From: Flavobacteriaceae bacterium UBA2765
GTDB taxonomy: Bacteria; Bacteroidota; Bacteroidia; Flavobacteriales; Flavobacteriaceae
Length of the DNA: 6,181 nucleotides
Assembly: GCA_002352665.1 (NCBI GenBank)
Contig: DEIV01000077.1
Coordinates: forward strand, 1-6,181
Direction: 5' to 3'
A program made the translations under genes and the position numbers. The notes beneath the pieces are model-generated. The model did not search any database. It was not told where the DNA came from and saw only the letters and a program-made list of their open reading frames with translations. Within the stretch, counting starts at the first letter, position 1. Each line of letters begins with the position of its first letter. Shown in pieces: positions 1 through 4,660 of this stretch.

Positions 1-125
1 AAGAGATTTCAGAATTATTAGAAATTGCCGAAGGAACTTCGAAATCTAACTTATCGAGAGCTAGAGTAATATTAAAAGAAAAAGTAGAATTAAATCAACA
101 ACAACAAAATGTTGGGTTGTTTTAA
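1..125 (+). CDS. ECF-type RNA polymerase sigma factor, C-terminal fragment (5' end outside window)
   Basis: Only the last 40 codons are visible, read from position 3 and ending with TAA at 123-125. The fragment starts EISELLEIAEGTSKSNLSRA, which has the form of the region 4 (sigma4) helix-turn-helix of extracytoplasmic-function sigma factors: an EIAE/GTSKS turn followed by the S-x-L-S-R-A-R recognition helix that contacts the -35 (here -33) promoter element. A Gln-rich tail follows. Region 2 would lie upstream of the window. The downstream membrane protein starts 17 bp after the stop on the same strand, so the two are almost certainly one transcript. That context (sigma factor followed by an anti-sigma-like membrane protein) supports the call. 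The ECF subgroup cannot be assigned from 40 residues; ECF21 is what would be expected for a Dma partner. Confidence 0.85.
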   Translation, partial: EISELLEIAEGTSKSNLSRARVILKEKVELNQQQQNVGLF

Positions 126-142
126 ATTAGAGATGATTTAAA

Positions 143-1396
143 ATGTTAGATAGAAAAAATATAGATCGTGTATTTCAGGAAAATCTAAAGGATCTGGAAA
201 TAGAGCCTAGCAAGAAAGTCTGGAATAATATTGAACATTCCTTAACTGAAAATCGTTATAAAAAAACGATTACTTTATGGCGTCGTTTAAGTGGTGTTGC
301 TATGTTGTTTGTTTTGGCTTTGACAGCTGGTATGTTTTTTTATAATTCAAATTCAAGTGTTGATCCATTGAATGAAGTGACAAATTCAAAAACCATAAAT
401 TCAAACAATAATAAGGTTACCCCAATAAATAAACCTACTGAAAAACAAAAAATAGAACTAGCGCAAACTGCCAATAAAAAGAGACCAACTAGTATTAAAA
501 AAGAAGAAAGAATATTTGTAAAAAAACCTAATAATAATGTAATTGTTACCTCAGAAAATATTTCTTCAGTTTATAAGAATATCGAAAATAAATATATTAT
601 TGACAAAGATGATTTTATAGATGAATTAAAATCTGATATAAATGTCATAACTCAAAGCGAAACAAAAAAAATAATTGAAGAGCCTAAAACTAAAAATTGG
701 TCTGTAGGTCCAACCGTAGCTCCTGTTTATTATAATACTTTGCAAAGCGGTTCTCCATTAAACGATAATTTAGCCGATAATTCAAAAACAACCGATGATG
801 CCTTATCGGTGGGTGTAAAAGTTAATTATCAACTATCTAATAAATTATTCATCCAATCTGGTATTAATAAAGTTGAGCTAGCGTATAACACAAAAGATGT
901 AAACGCTAATCTTTCTTCTGCAAAATTTGCTTACAATAACATAAATACAGATAAGCCAGGTGTAATATTATCTCCTATTCCAAAAAATCAAAGTGCTGAT
1001 TTGCCTTCAGCAAATAACTTGAATAAATCTACTTTAAACGGAGACATTAATCAATCCATAGAATATTTTGAGTTTCCTTTGGAAATGAAATATAGCTTGT
1101 TAGATCAAAAGTTTGGTGTTAATCTTATTGGGGGTGTTAGTACTTATTTTTTAACAAAGAATAACGTTTCTATTATTTCTCAAAATGAAATAACATCTCT
1201 TGGAGAGGCTAACAACCTAAACAATATTAACTTTAGTGGTAATCTAGGTGTTGACTTAGATTATAAAATAAATAATAGCTGGTATTTGAATGTTGCGCCA
1301 ATGTTTAAATATCAATTCAATACTTACTCAAATAATTCAGGTGATTTCAGACCCTATTATTTTGGAGTATATTCTGGTTTGAATTTTAAATTTTAA
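143..1396 (+). CDS. Dma-like dual membrane-spanning anti-sigma factor with C-terminal outer-membrane beta-barrel
   Basis: A 417-residue protein with four visible parts. Residues 1-47 are charged and carry the pattern FQENLKDLEIEPSKKVW, typical of the short cytoplasmic sigma-binding segment in this Bacteroidota family. Residues about 49-67 (LSGVAMLFVLALTAGMFFY) form one hydrophobic helix, preceded by the basic WRR. Residues about 70-184 are an Asn/Lys/Thr-rich low-complexity linker, long enough to cross the periplasm. Residues about 185-417 alternate polar and aromatic/aliphatic residues in beta-strand style, include the YFEFPLEMKYSLL strand pair, and end in Phe (GLNFKF), as outer-membrane barrels do. 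No cleavable signal peptide is seen, so the helix should stay in the inner membrane. The gene follows a sigma factor by 17 bp. From memory, this architecture matches Dma proteins shown in Bacteroides thetaiotaomicron to hold an ECF sigma factor and influence vesiculation. The stimulus and regulon here are unknown. An ordinary barrel protein is the alternative, but the uncleaved helix and the sigma neighbour argue against it. Confidence 0.8.
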   Translation: MLDRKNIDRVFQENLKDLEIEPSKKVWNNIEHSLTENRYKKTITLWRRLSGVAMLFVLALTAGMFFYNSNSSVDPLNEVTNSKTINSNNNKVTPINKPTEKQKIELAQTANKKRPTSIKKEERIFVKKPNNNVIVTSENISSVYKNIENKYIIDKDDFIDELKSDINVITQSETKKIIEEPKTKNWSVGPTVAPVYYNTLQSGSPLNDNLADNSKTTDDALSVGVKVNYQLSNKLFIQSGINKVELAYNTKDVNANLSSAKFAYNNINTDKPGVILSPIPKNQSADLPSANNLNKSTLNGDINQSIEYFEFPLEMKYSLLDQKFGVNLIGGVSTYFLTKNNVSIISQNEITSLGEANNLNNINFSGNLGVDLDYKINNSWYLNVAPMFKYQFNTYSNNSGDFRPYYFGVYSGLNFKF

Positions 1397-1421
1397 TTGA
1401 TTATTTAACCAAAATTATAAT

Positions 1422-1450
1422 AAGCCGAACATTAAAAAGTTCGGCTTTTA
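1422..1450 (+). terminator. Rho-independent terminator of the sigma/anti-sigma unit
   Basis: Perfect 9-bp stem AAGCCGAAC (1422-1430) and GTTCGGCTT (1439-1447) with an 8-nt A-rich loop, followed by a T-rich run. It lies 25 bp after the stop codon of the anti-sigma-like gene. The T-tract is interrupted by A, so termination may be incomplete. Confidence 0.85.
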
Positions 1451-1454
1451 TTGT

Positions 1455-1462
1455 TAATTTTG
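1455..1462 (+). promoter_or_regulatory. Candidate housekeeping -7 box for the DUF1858-aldehyde dehydrogenase unit
   Basis: TAATTTTG matches the Bacteroidota -7 consensus TAnnTTTG exactly and sits 21 bp before the ATG at 1484. A start about 5 nt downstream would leave a leader of only about 16-18 A-rich nt. No clear TTTG -33 element is visible at the expected distance, where the terminator stem lies. The box begins seven bases after the terminator stem, so the two signals are packed together. Confidence 0.5.
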
Positions 1463-1483
1463 TATTCTATTAAAACATTTAAA

Positions 1484-1693
1484 ATGTTAATCGATAAAAA
1501 AATTCTTATTGAAGAATTAGTAGATAATTTCCCTTTTTCCGTGAATTATCTTTCCTCTCAAGGAATTAAGTGTATTGCTTGTGGAGAACCTATTTGGGGT
1601 ACTTTAGAGGAAGCTTGTTTAGAAAAGAATTTTACATCAAAAGATATTCAAGAGTTTGTAAGAGAACTAAATACATTGTCAAAAAATAATTAA
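1484..1693 (+). CDS. DUF1858 domain-containing small CxxC protein
   Basis: A 69-residue cytoplasmic protein without a signal peptide. The whole length fits DUF1858: an N-terminal segment of the type IDKKILIEELVDNFPFSV, then GIKCIACGEPIWGTLEEAC carrying the CxxC pair Cys30/Cys33, plus Cys45, and a short C-terminal helix. Members of this family, some found next to hybrid-cluster proteins, are suspected of redox or metal roles, but no reaction is established. The frame can be extended upstream to a TTG at 1451, but that would put the promoter box inside the gene and add residues unlike the family, so the ATG at 1484 is preferred. The aldehyde dehydrogenase begins 10 bp after the stop, so the two are probably co-transcribed and translationally close. 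A redox-partner or thiol-handling role for the dehydrogenase is possible but only inferred. Confidence 0.85.
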   Translation: MLIDKKILIEELVDNFPFSVNYLSSQGIKCIACGEPIWGTLEEACLEKNFTSKDIQEFVRELNTLSKNN

Positions 1694-1703
1694 AATCAAA
1701 AAT

Positions 1704-3254
1704 ATGTCTATAGATATAAATAAAGTTTTGAAAACATTAGGTATTTCTGATGTAAACAAGGGTGTTTCAACAGGTCAAGAATGGTTTGAAACAAAAGGGG
1801 CTATAACTTCTTCTTCTTCACCAATCGATGGTAAAGAGATTGCAAAAGTTAAAAATGCAACTTTAGATGATTATGAAATGGTCATAAAAAAAGCTCAAGA
1901 AGCTTTTAAAGTTTGGAGGCTTGTTCCCGCTCCAGAAAGAGGTGAAATTGTTCGTCAAATAGGATTGGAGCTTCGAAAATACAAAGATGACCTAAGCGCA
2001 TTAGTATCATACGAAATGGGTAAAATTTTCCAAGAAGGTAAAGGTGAAGTTCAAGAAATGATTGATATCTGTGATTTTGCAGTTGGTCAATCTCGTTTGA
2101 TTAATGGTGTTTCTTTACAATCTGAAAGAAGAGAACATAGATTATTTGAACAATACCAACCTTTAGGGGTCGTTGGAATTGTAACCTCATTCAATTTTCC
2201 AGTAGCCGTTTGGGCTTGGAATTCTGCCTTAGCTGCAATTGCTGGTGATGTAGTTATCTGGAAACCTTCATCAAAAACTCCATTAACGGCTTTAGCAACT
2301 CAAAAAATTATTAGCTCTGTATTAAAAAAGAATAATGTTCCTGAAGGAGTATTCAATTTAGTAGTAGCCAAATCATCCGTAATGGGAGATAATTTTATTG
2401 CAGATAGAAGAATTCCTCTTATGTCGGTTACAGGTTCAACAGCTGTTGGTAAAAGAGTTGGTGGAATTGTAGGGAAAAGACTAGGTAAAACTATATTGGA
2501 ATTAGGAGGTAACAATGCTGTTATAATAACTCCTAATGCTGATATTCCTATGGCAATTGCTTCAACTGTTTTTGGAACAGTTGGAACAGCAGGGCAACGA
2601 TGTACTTCAACTCGTAGAATTATTATCCACGAAAGTGTTTATGATCAAGTAAAAAACTCTATGATAAAAGCATATAAAAGTGTTGCGTCAAAAATTGGAA
2701 GCCCTTTAGATGAAAAATTCTTAGTTGGTCCGCTAATCGATGAACATTCTGTAAATGCTTTTACTCATGCAGTAAAAAGTGTTGAAAAAGAAGGTGGTAA
2801 AATATTATTTGGTGGTGAAGTGTTAGAAGGTAAGGGTTTTGAATCTGGCAATTATGTTATGCCTTGTATTGCTGAAGCAAAAAATGAATATGAAATAGTA
2901 CAAGAAGAAACTTTTGCACCAATTGTGTATTTAATTAAGTACACAGGTGATATCTATGATGCTATTGCTATCCAAAATAATGTTCCTCAAGGTTTGTCTT
3001 CTTGTGTATTTACCTTAAATATGCGTGAAGCCGAAATTTTTGTTTCATCTGCTGGTTCTGATTGCGGTATTGCAAATGTTAATGTTGGTACTTCAGGTGC
3101 AGAAATTGGTGGAGCTTTTGGTGGAGAAAAAGATACTGGAGGTGGAAGAGAATCTGGTTCTGATTCTTGGAAAATCTATATGCGCCGTCAAACAAGTACT
3201 GTAAATTATGGTACTGAACTTCCTTTGGCACAAGGAATAAATTTTGAGTTTTAG
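1704..3254 (+). CDS. ALDH7-family aldehyde dehydrogenase, probable L-aminoadipate-semialdehyde (piperideine-6-carboxylate) dehydrogenase
   Basis: A 516-residue NAD(P)-dependent aldehyde dehydrogenase, full length for the ALDH7/antiquitin family (about 510). Visible catalytic features: Asn164 in SFNFP (oxyanion hole), Lys187 in WKPSS (cofactor), GSTAVG at 244-249 (cofactor loop), general base Glu266 in LELGGNN, nucleophile Cys300 in GTAGQRC and Glu402 in EETFAP (ribose binding). The C-terminal block 451-516 (GSDCGIANVN, TSGAEIGGAFGGEK, GGGRESGSDSWK, YMRR, LPLAQGI) is the signature separating antiquitin-type enzymes from other ALDHs. Known members oxidise alpha-aminoadipate-6-semialdehyde, in equilibrium with piperideine-6-carboxylate, to alpha-aminoadipate in lysine breakdown. 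In flavobacteria the substrate can come from lysine 6-aminotransferase, which is not encoded here, so the exact substrate is inferred. The ATG at 1704 gives the family length and follows the DUF1858 gene by 10 bp. The protein is soluble and cytoplasmic. Confidence 0.93.
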   Translation: MSIDINKVLKTLGISDVNKGVSTGQEWFETKGAITSSSSPIDGKEIAKVKNATLDDYEMVIKKAQEAFKVWRLVPAPERGEIVRQIGLELRKYKDDLSALVSYEMGKIFQEGKGEVQEMIDICDFAVGQSRLINGVSLQSERREHRLFEQYQPLGVVGIVTSFNFPVAVWAWNSALAAIAGDVVIWKPSSKTPLTALATQKIISSVLKKNNVPEGVFNLVVAKSSVMGDNFIADRRIPLMSVTGSTAVGKRVGGIVGKRLGKTILELGGNNAVIITPNADIPMAIASTVFGTVGTAGQRCTSTRRIIIHESVYDQVKNSMIKAYKSVASKIGSPLDEKFLVGPLIDEHSVNAFTHAVKSVEKEGGKILFGGEVLEGKGFESGNYVMPCIAEAKNEYEIVQEETFAPIVYLIKYTGDIYDAIAIQNNVPQGLSSCVFTLNMREAEIFVSSAGSDCGIANVNVGTSGAEIGGAFGGEKDTGGGRESGSDSWKIYMRRQTSTVNYGTELPLAQGINFEF

Positions 3255-3280
3255 TTCAATCATTATAACTTTTACATACG

Positions 3281-3314
3281 AAAAAGGACTTTGAATTATC
3301 AAAGTCCTTTTTTT
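3281..3314 (+). terminator. Strong Rho-independent terminator after the aldehyde dehydrogenase
   Basis: Perfect 13-bp stem, AAAAAGGACTTTG (3281-3293) with CAAAGTCCTTTTT (3300-3312), 6-nt loop AATTAT and a T-run at 3308-3314. It lies 26 bp after the stop codon. Because the stem is flanked by A on one side and T on the other, it could also stop transcription arriving from the minus strand. Confidence 0.92.
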
Positions 3315-3344
3315 ATTAATCTTCTTCAAAAGTATTACTATAGC

Positions 3345-3374
3345 AAAAAAAATCGCCCCGATCTCTCGAGGCGA
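3345..3374 (-). terminator. Intrinsic terminator of the minus-strand small RNA
   Basis: Read on the minus strand: TCGCCTCGA (3374-3366), tetraloop GAGA (3365-3362), TCGGGGCGA (3361-3353), then eight T (3352-3345). Eight Watson-Crick pairs and one T-G wobble, very GC-rich against the surrounding AT-rich DNA, with a GNRA-type loop. On the plus strand the hairpin is not followed by a T-run, so it works for the minus strand only. Confidence 0.88.
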
Positions 3375-3517
3375 CGACTGGTTGAAATAAATCAACCAAA
3401 ATCAACTAACCAAACCTTATTTTAAATATCTTTAAAACGTATTATAATCTCTTCTATTTAAAATTATAACGTCGTATTTTATTTTTTGTTGTTTACTAAA
3501 CTTAATAATTAATTACA
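3345..3517 (-). ncRNA. Candidate sigma-54-dependent small RNA, about 170 nt
   Basis: The stretch between the aldehyde dehydrogenase and the barrel gene has no credible protein frame but carries a complete minus-strand transcription unit: a sigma-54-like promoter (3528-3544), a predicted start near 3517 and an intrinsic terminator (3345-3374). In RNA order, predicted elements are: a hairpin with arms 3463-3472 and 3437-3448 (10 pairs with a 2-nt bulge, loop 3449-3462); a weak A/U hairpin 3420-3437 with a GAUA loop (it shares one base with the former); a single-stranded GU-rich stretch 3398-3416; a hairpin 3380-3397 (6-bp stem GGTTGA/TCAACC); and the terminator. The RNA is C-free from 3438 to 3385, which would keep the GU-rich part unpaired, as is common for base-pairing sRNA seeds. 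I cannot match it to a named family; 6S-like RNA is possible but unproven. The start position and expression are inferred. Confidence 0.6.
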
Positions 3518-3527
3518 ATCAATCAGA

Positions 3528-3544
3528 AACAATATCCGTGCCAA
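3528..3544 (-). promoter_or_regulatory. Near-consensus sigma-54 (RpoN) -24/-12 promoter
   Basis: The minus strand reads TTGGCACGGATATTGTT. Against the RpoN consensus YTGGCACG-N4-TTGCW every fixed position matches except one (C to T in the -12 element), and the spacing is exact. The -24 GG falls at 3542-3541 and the -12 region at 3530-3529, predicting a transcription start near 3517. The site points at the downstream hairpins and terminator, with no gene on the minus strand that it could serve otherwise before the aldehyde dehydrogenase. Confidence 0.7.
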
Positions 3545-3556
3545 TATTTCATATGA

Positions 3557-3564
3557 CAAAGTTA
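3557..3564 (-). promoter_or_regulatory. Possible second promoter box (housekeeping -7 type) upstream of the small RNA
   Basis: The minus strand reads TAACTTTG, an exact TAnnTTTG box 12 bp upstream of the sigma-54 site. It would start transcription near 3551 and give a transcript of about 205 nt. No TTG/TTTG -33 element is seen at the usual distance, so it may be a chance match in AT-rich DNA. Confidence 0.3.
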
Positions 3565-3603
3565 AATTTTTCTTAATTTAATTGATTTAGGGGGAGTGTT
3601 TCT

Positions 3604-3620
3604 TTATCGAAATTCGATAA
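3604..3620. promoter_or_regulatory. 17-bp perfect inverted repeat, candidate activator or operator site
   Basis: TTATCGAAATTCGATAA is an uninterrupted inverted repeat: 8-bp arms around a central A at 3612. It is about 95 bp upstream of the predicted sigma-54 start and 112 bp upstream of the ATG at 3733. The first distance is typical for the upstream site of a sigma-54 enhancer-binding protein; the second would also suit a regulator of the barrel gene. There is no T-run after it, so a terminator role is unlikely. Confidence 0.45.
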
Positions 3621-3732
3621 TATTCGGCTAAATTAACCTTTTTTTTATAAGTACCAAAATTTACTTGAATTTTCATACTAAAAAGTGAATTAAATCGTTA
3701 TAAATTAAGTTAAATTTCTTAAATATATTGCT

Positions 3733-4161
3733 ATGAAAACTTTAAGAATTTTTATTATTATATTCTCTTTGGCTCAGATTTTACATTCACAATCTTATGA
3801 TGGAAAAGGGGATCATAAAATAAATATTGGTTATGACCTTTACGGAAATGGTAATGGTATAAGAGCAACTTATGATTATGGTTTAAGTGATCTTTTTTCA
3901 ATAGGGGCTGGAGCTTCCTATTTTTTCGATAATGATGATGACGATTATTATCTATTCGCCAGAACTCAATTACATCTTGCTCATTTATTAGATCTTCCAT
4001 CAAAATTTGATATATATCCAGGTGTAGAAGTTGGATATTTATCAGGTAATGATATTGGTTTTGGAGCTTATGTTGGATTTAGATACTTTTTCAACAATAA
4101 ATTTGGTATCTATACAGAAATAGGAAACATAGGTTCTGTAGGTGTAAGTCTAAATCTTTAA
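3733..4161 (+). CDS. Small secreted outer-membrane beta-barrel protein, DUF6646-like
   Basis: A 142-residue exported protein. Residues 1-19 form a signal peptide (KTLR, hydrophobic IFIIIFSLAQIL, then HS) with likely cleavage before Gln20, a common mature N-terminus in Bacteroidota outer-membrane proteins. The mature part starts with a YDGKGDHKINIGYDLYG-like strand, continues with alternating-residue strands (IRATYDYGLSDLFSIGAGASYFF, FDIYPGVEVGY, FGAYVGFRYFF) and ends VGVSLNL, in line with an 8-stranded barrel. The order of motifs (KGD, then YPG, then G-F-RYFF) resembles DUF6646 proteins of flavobacteria, recognised by eye. An acidic loop DNDDDD at 66-71 may face outward or bind cations. No function is known. 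A weak TAAATTTC box at 3711-3718 is the only promoter hint. The stop codon overlaps that of the convergent lipoprotein gene. Confidence 0.8.
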   Translation: MKTLRIFIIIFSLAQILHSQSYDGKGDHKINIGYDLYGNGNGIRATYDYGLSDLFSIGAGASYFFDNDDDDYYLFARTQLHLAHLLDLPSKFDIYPGVEVGYLSGNDIGFGAYVGFRYFFNNKFGIYTEIGNIGSVGVSLNL

Positions 4162-4643
4162 GGATAAGAAACTGATTCTAATTGTTTAAGTTCTTTTACC
4201 TTATAATAAGCTTCCTTACCGCTAATTGCATAAACAATAATTGCTTCATCTTTTTGTAAGTCAAAAGGTATTTTCTTTTCAATTATTGGTGCTTTATTAC
4301 CATATTCATCAATAGAGTTGCTATACATATCATTCTCTCTTTTGGTTAATACCGTATATTTTCCTACAAGACTAAATTCTGTTCCATTAATTTCGGGGAC
4401 TACATCATATTCTCTGTTTTGAAAATATATCTTTGAAAAAGATAAATTCGTGGTACTAAACGTACCAGCTATTTTAATAGTAGTACCATTGGATCCCTTT
4501 TTACCTCCTGCCCAATTAAAATAAGTTTTTTCGGTTACTTTAAAAGGAGGCGTATTTTGTGTATTTTGAGTTTTACATTTAGTAAAACTGAGTAGACCAA
4601 TAAAAATTACTAGTACAATACTGATTTTGTATAAACGATTCAT
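4158..4643 (-). CDS. Putative lipoprotein of unknown function
   Basis: A 161-residue protein with an export signal: positive N-terminus (MNRLYK), hydrophobic core at about 7-20 (ISIVLVIFIGLLSF), then TKCKTQ with Cys23 as the likely lipidated residue. The lipobox is irregular, because Lys22 stands at -1 where Gly, Ala or Ser is usual, so lipidation is less certain than export. The mature part has a low-complexity start (TQNTQNTPP) and then a beta-rich segment with YFNWAGGKKGSNG, IYFQNREYDVVPE and a C-terminal KEAYYKVKELKQLESVSYP. I do not recognise a characterised family. The gene starts 17 bp after the amidophosphoribosyltransferase stop on the same strand, with only an A/G-rich leader between, so co-transcription is likely. 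No functional tie to purine synthesis is evident. Confidence 0.8.
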   Translation of the reverse strand: MNRLYKISIVLVIFIGLLSFTKCKTQNTQNTPPFKVTEKTYFNWAGGKKGSNGTTIKIAGTFSTTNLSFSKIYFQNREYDVVPEINGTEFSLVGKYTVLTKRENDMYSNSIDEYGNKAPIIEKKIPFDLQKDEAIIVYAISGKEAYYKVKELKQLESVSYP

Positions 4644-4660
4644 TTATTTTTTCTTTTTAA

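Larger units (their letters stand above)
3255..3732. other. 478-bp intergenic region without a protein gene
   Basis: This is the only gap over 300 bp. It holds the plus-strand terminator of the aldehyde dehydrogenase (3281-3314), the minus-strand small-RNA unit with its terminator and sigma-54-like promoter (3345-3544), an inverted repeat (3604-3620) and the leader of the barrel gene. Between 3621 and 3732 it is A/T-rich and I see no further clear signal apart from a weak -7-like box at 3711-3718. Confidence 0.8.

Noticed and set aside
400..690. Asn/Lys-rich low-complexity DNA in the anti-sigma-like gene as a repeat or recombination site
   Set aside because: No regular repeat unit is present; it is in frame and fits a flexible periplasmic linker.
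1451..1483. Extension of the DUF1858 gene to a TTG start at 1451
   Set aside because: It would include the candidate promoter box and begin next to the terminator, and the added residues do not resemble the family; the ATG at 1484 is better.
2300..2515. Open frame of 71 codons on the minus strand inside the aldehyde dehydrogenase gene
   Set aside because: It lies fully antisense to a strongly supported gene, and its Pro/Leu-rich product looks like the complement of Gly/Lys codons, with no domain.
3093..3395. Open frame of 100 codons on the minus strand across the 3' end of the aldehyde dehydrogenase gene
   Set aside because: It crosses two terminators and the small-RNA 3' end, and its product has no recognisable family character.
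3380..3397. Plus-strand attenuator or riboswitch made from the hairpins at 3353-3397
   Set aside because: No T-run follows on the plus strand and the next plus-strand gene is more than 330 bp away; the structure is a proper terminator only on the minus strand.
3527..3554. A 9-codon minus-strand frame starting in the CATATG near 3553 and covering the sigma-54 site
   Set aside because: Too short to support, no ribosome-binding signal, and the same bases are better explained as promoter DNA.
3758..4003. Open frame of 81 codons on the minus strand inside the barrel gene
   Set aside because: Antisense to a gene with a clear signal peptide and barrel pattern; its His/Asn-rich product is a by-product of the Asp/Tyr/Asn codons on the plus strand.
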